Assembly (NCBI GenBank): GCA_963626555.1
Contig: CAVFXQ010000003.1
Location: forward strand, 53,999 to 117,998
Reading direction: 5' to 3'
DNA length: 64,000 nucleotides
Source: UBA1181 sp963626555
GTDB lineage: Bacteria > Bacteroidota > Bacteroidia > Bacteroidales > Paludibacteraceae
Shown here: piece by piece, positions 60,760 to 64,000 of the stretch
Position numbering within the stretch: position 1 is the stretch's first letter
How the letters are laid out: each line of letters starts with the position of its first letter
The notes under the pieces: generated by a model
Told to the model about the DNA's origin: nothing
What the model saw: only the letters and a program-made list of their open reading frames with translations
Database searches by the model: none
Position numbers and translations under genes: made by a program

Positions 60760-63700
60760 TTAAAAATCAAATTCGCCAGAATCCAACCAATACCGCTCGT
60801 CCACACCTAAACTTTGAATGTGAATTTCAAGATTGCCGTCCATCACATCATTGCCATTTTTGTCTACAATGGCCGTAATCGTTAGATTCTCCTTATCGTC
60901 AGCATCTCTATCAATCGTGATTTTGAAAGGCATTCTTTTCTTTAGAACATCAACTGCCTCGGTAACCAACGCTATCACTTTAGCGTCTGTTAGACATTCG
61001 TTGTTCTCTAACAATGCTCGCTTCCGAATCTTGTCAGCCATCTTGTATCGATTGAAATCAATTGAATATAAGGCTCTGCAAGGATAGGTGTCTATACCTA
61101 ACTGCCTAACAGTCAATGTTTCGGGAACACTGCTTACCATCAAATCGCCTCTGTTTTTCTCTGGTGTAATGAAATACTCAATCGGTTGTCCCTCGCGAGA
61201 AGCCTCAATATAGTTAATCGTGGATTTTAAATTCTTCTTCAACAGATCAAGGTTGATGATGAATTTATTGAGGTTCGAAAACTCTGATGCATAATGTCCA
61301 ATCACACCTCCCATCGCAACAATGGTTTTAGCATTCTTGATATATCCAGTGTTTTCGCTGAAAGGAAACCAATCTCCAACATAATAGTCATTGAGAACAA
61401 TAAGCCTATTAGGGGACACGGCGTAATACTTTAGGAAAATATCTCTTATCACTGGCAATGAGGCTGGACGACCCGAAAGTAAAATGACATCGCAAGCGTA
61501 AGAGAACATAATTGTTGCTACCTTTTTAAGTAATGGCTCAAACTCTTTTCTTACGACCGATTCAACGTCTTCTCTATTGAACCGCCAAACCAATTTCGTC
61601 ACATCAATGCCCAATCTTTCTTTGAATTCTTCAATTACAGTCTCGTTTGGAGTACATTCTACAAACACATCCTCATATTTCACGTTGCAATCCTTACTAT
61701 TTTGCTTGAGCAACTCCAAGAAATGACACATCAACGGAACAGAATACTGATTATTAAAGTTCTTACGAAGGATCCTATCTGCAACAGTTTGACCACAATA
61801 ATCCTTACCAAAGAAATTTTTTATCTTTTGCCTGTACTCAGGGAAAGATAAATTGCTCAATTCTTTTCTAAATGCACTCTCGTCATCCAATAACATCACA
61901 TTCTTTATCATTGCGTAAAGAACATCATCTCCAGCGAAATAGAAACTATCATAAAATCTCGGATCAGGGGTTATAGTGGTAACATCACCTTTTATATATG
62001 AGTATTTACTAATCATAAGGTCGCTTGTTCCTGCTCCTATATCCAAAGATCCTACAGTTATTGATGGCTGAGCTTCTCCTTCCTCAACCTTTCCATAAAG
62101 ATTGAAGAACTCATTGCTACATCCCTTGTATTTATGACCTACTTCACCGTACATATAGACGAGTTGAGAGCAGGTCGCTTCATCATAGTACCAACATCCA
62201 TCATCATCCTTCATTGACTTTACTGTGGGTATTACTTCTACTGATTTTCCTGGATTCTCATTATCTGCAGGATTGTCATAATTGGAGTTTTCCAATAATA
62301 TCACCGCATCTTTAGCACATTGAACTAATGCTTCTCGCTCTACTTTTGACATTGCAGTAGGACAAGTTACGATAATGCGCTGTATCTTGCGAGGCATCGC
62401 TGGTTTGCCAAATCCATATTTGTTTGATCGATGATCCTCTCCGTTCACTTGCGTTCGAGCCTGCACCAACATCTCCAAAAAAGAAAATGTCATTAGCGAT
62501 CGACGTGAGTAATGATATGTGTTTCCACTCTCACCCATAGGATCAACTATACCATCTCGTTTCAGTTGGTTGGTAATACCACGAAGATTGAGAATGTGAT
62601 CGTCCTTTTCGCCTTTCAATACAAGAAATTTCCACTCTTCTTTATTCGGACGCCAGTCCCATAAGTAACGCTTCGGACTTGAATAGGTTGACAATGATTC
62701 TGTATCGTCCGTATCGTTGGTCGCAAGATGTATCAATGTGTTTGCTTCTTTTCCAAGACGCACCAAACTTGGATAAACAAATTGTCGACTATCCTTGATG
62801 TTGAAATCTCCAAAATTGACTTTTCGGAACGCTAACCGCATATCAAATGGCTCTTTATGCTTATTGATTCTCATCCCATCATTGTCCTCATACAGCAAAT
62901 TTGTATAATCAGTCAATTCCAATTGTCTGACTTGATTAAAGTTGGAATTGTCTTCAATAAGTAACGCCGTTGTCCTTGAATTACCAATATCAATAACCAT
63001 ATCAACGTCTTTTACCTCAACATCAATATCCTTGTATATTTTGATATGTGGCAATAGCTTTTTTTGTGCAAGGTAATTAATGAGAAGAGTGTATGTTGCG
63101 ATATACGACATTCTTCTAACATTCGTACCTTTTATCTGAGATACCTTTTGTAAATTAGGGTGAACCAAATGAAAAAGATATTCATCTACATAACTCCACT
63201 TCTTGCCAGATGTGCAGTAATCCATTAAATAGAACTCATTGCTACACAGTTCAAAGTCCATATCGCCCCTAAACTTATCGGGGAACACAGGGCATTCGTC
63301 ATATTCATCAGTAACCTCGTACTTAGTTCGTGTGTCAAACGCTATAACGGCATCATAATACTTGATACTTTTCTCTTCGTATCTTGGAACTAACTTTAGT
63401 CTTGCCCAGTTTAGAGGTCCGAACTTAAATCTTTTGGGTGTTTTTTTGAAAAAATAGGGTAAAGGCAACCAAACATTCTCAAAAGTAGAAAGTACGCAAT
63501 CTCTGTCGGAAAAGGTTATATTAAATATCTCACCTTTAACACCTTGACAGTTAGTGTCATCAATGCGCAAAGGCATAATGCCTTCGTTTTTGAGCTCTGT
63601 TACGTCTATTTCTGTTGTCGCATCCGACAAATATCCGCTTTTATAAAGTTTGTGCTTATTGTAGTATATGCAAGAATCTTCTGTCCTTAGTTCATAAACA

Positions 63701-63840
63701 GGATCTAATATCCACTCTCCATTGGCGGTATCATACCATTCATGATACCACATTTTGAAATTTTCTTGAGTGTTGATATTTAATGGGACTGTAATAACGT
63801 GAATCCCACTATTTGCTATGAAAGAGTGCTCGTTCTGCAT
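60760..63840 (-). CDS. SrfB-like protein with actin/Hsp70-type ATPase fold (operon gene 1)
   Basis: 1026 aa, cytoplasmic. An N-terminal region of 270 residues (including F-G-P-L-N-W-A-R-L-K-L-V-P) precedes an actin-Hsp70 ATPase core: phosphate 1 V-I-D-I-G-N-S-R-T-T-A-L-L (282-294), phosphate 2 G-S-L-D-I-G-A-G-T-S-D-L-M-I (597-610), adenosine motif I-L-L-S-G-R-P-A-S-L-P (786-796). The combination, with I-V-T-C-P-T-A-M-S near 490 and the SrfC-like gene next, fits the SrfB family (PF07520). It begins the ten-gene unit. No clear -7/-33 promoter is seen between it and the upstream terminator. Molecular role unknown. Confidence 0.82.
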   Translation of the reverse strand: MQNEHSFIANSGIHVITVPLNINTQENFKMWYHEWYDTANGEWILDPVYELRTEDSCIYYNKHKLYKSGYLSDATTEIDVTELKNEGIMPLRIDDTNCQGVKGEIFNITFSDRDCVLSTFENVWLPLPYFFKKTPKRFKFGPLNWARLKLVPRYEEKSIKYYDAVIAFDTRTKYEVTDEYDECPVFPDKFRGDMDFELCSNEFYLMDYCTSGKKWSYVDEYLFHLVHPNLQKVSQIKGTNVRRMSYIATYTLLINYLAQKKLLPHIKIYKDIDVEVKDVDMVIDIGNSRTTALLIEDNSNFNQVRQLELTDYTNLLYEDNDGMRINKHKEPFDMRLAFRKVNFGDFNIKDSRQFVYPSLVRLGKEANTLIHLATNDTDDTESLSTYSSPKRYLWDWRPNKEEWKFLVLKGEKDDHILNLRGITNQLKRDGIVDPMGESGNTYHYSRRSLMTFSFLEMLVQARTQVNGEDHRSNKYGFGKPAMPRKIQRIIVTCPTAMSKVEREALVQCAKDAVILLENSNYDNPADNENPGKSVEVIPTVKSMKDDDGCWYYDEATCSQLVYMYGEVGHKYKGCSNEFFNLYGKVEEGEAQPSITVGSLDIGAGTSDLMISKYSYIKGDVTTITPDPRFYDSFYFAGDDVLYAMIKNVMLLDDESAFRKELSNLSFPEYRQKIKNFFGKDYCGQTVADRILRKNFNNQYSVPLMCHFLELLKQNSKDCNVKYEDVFVECTPNETVIEEFKERLGIDVTKLVWRFNREDVESVVRKEFEPLLKKVATIMFSYACDVILLSGRPASLPVIRDIFLKYYAVSPNRLIVLNDYYVGDWFPFSENTGYIKNAKTIVAMGGVIGHYASEFSNLNKFIINLDLLKKNLKSTINYIEASREGQPIEYFITPEKNRGDLMVSSVPETLTVRQLGIDTYPCRALYSIDFNRYKMADKIRKRALLENNECLTDAKVIALVTEAVDVLKKRMPFKITIDRDADDKENLTITAIVDKNGNDVMDGNLEIHIQSLGVDERYWLDSGEFDF

Positions 63841-63911
63841 TTACTTATGCTCTATGTTTTTATGACCGAACGCTCTCCCTAATCGGTAGTTGGTATTTCG
63901 TAAATGATAAT

Positions 63912-63953
63912 AAAAAAAAGCGTGGAGAACTTACCTGTCGTCCGTTCCACACA
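63912..63953 (-). terminator. Minus-strand terminator upstream of the SrfB-like gene
   Basis: On the minus strand GTGTGGAAC (63952-63944) pairs with GTTCTCCACGC (63930-63920) with a 2-nt bulge, followed by eight T (63919-63912). It ends a transcript that enters from beyond 64000. Confidence 0.65.
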
Positions 63954-64000
63954 CTGAGGCTCTCGCATTGCCTATCAAAGTTGAACAGACAACGTCAGAG
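63920..64000 (-). ncRNA. Possible 3' end of a structured RNA (or untranslated 3' region)
   Basis: No credible coding frame lies in the last 80 bases. The minus-strand sequence is less AT-rich than other intergenic DNA here, ends in a terminator hairpin, and has self-complementary pieces (GAG-GCT-CTC). It could be the 3' part of a small RNA such as a 6S-like RNA, or the tail of an mRNA. The 5' half is outside the window, so this is a weak call. Confidence 0.3.

Noticed and set aside
47029..63840. Reading the operon as a virulence or SPI-2 type effector locus because of the Srf names
   Set aside because: The names come from co-regulation in Salmonella. Sequence shows NTPase folds and envelope proteins, not effectors, and the organism is from another phylum.

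Overview
The window looks like a draft or metagenome-assembled contig from the order Bacteroidales. Evidence: many starts are preceded by the Bacteroidetes promoter box TAnnTTTG rather than a strong Shine-Dalgarno; lineage-typical genes occur (GldA-like ATPase, DUF4270 lipoprotein, viroplasmin-RNase H, a long IleS of 1142 aa, SUMF1-fold secreted proteins, TonB-dependent receptor); and there is a 534-base run of Ns (1849-2382), a scaffold gap. No rRNA, tRNA, CRISPR array or transposase was seen.

Layout. 1-2392: start of a secreted GH5 glycosidase (minus), divergent from an AAA-ATPase/PD-(D/E)XK protein cut by the gap. 2399-5608: a minus-strand run ybaK, gldA-like, rnhA, M20 deacylase. 5778-9382: envelope proteins, including a trypsin-like protease fused to a probable outer-membrane barrel. 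9592-13020: ileS. 13147-16550: paralogous lipoproteins and a SUMF1-fold protein. 16615-22170: metal-binding HMA protein, TonB receptor, EamA transporter, Rpn nuclease, PrsW protease. 22372-27294: DIP1984, panD and panC, divergent from a truncated starch-synthase-like protein, DUF4270 and DUF2461. 27367-35530: waaA, gltX, pth, rplY, a SNF2 helicase and prs. 35658-41873: Fur-family regulator, CrtI-like oxidoreductase, flippase-like membrane protein, then rsmA-corA-obg. 42081-45567: small envelope proteins in tandem and an AAA/DUF4143 ATPase preceded by four 33-bp-spaced repeats. 45777-46826: ilvC.

The most interesting part is 47029-63840: ten minus-strand genes with 0-18 bp between them, almost certainly one 16.8-kb operon. 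In order of transcription they encode an SrfB-like actin/Hsp70-fold ATPase, an SrfC-like large GTPase, a membrane-anchored subtilase carrying InlB-type repeats, a four-helix membrane protein, a DUF805 membrane protein, a second GTPase, a single-pass membrane protein, a membrane-anchored helical protein, a secreted coiled-coil protein, and an outer-membrane barrel with YPN-type helical repeats. Predicted locations run from cytoplasm to outer membrane. Two products share an N-terminal module of about 53 residues and two share YPN-type repeats, which suggests a single trans-envelope assembly powered by several nucleotide switches. Its function is not known to me and cannot be read from the sequence. 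The last 90 bases hold a minus-strand terminator that ends a transcript, perhaps a structured RNA, coming from beyond the window.
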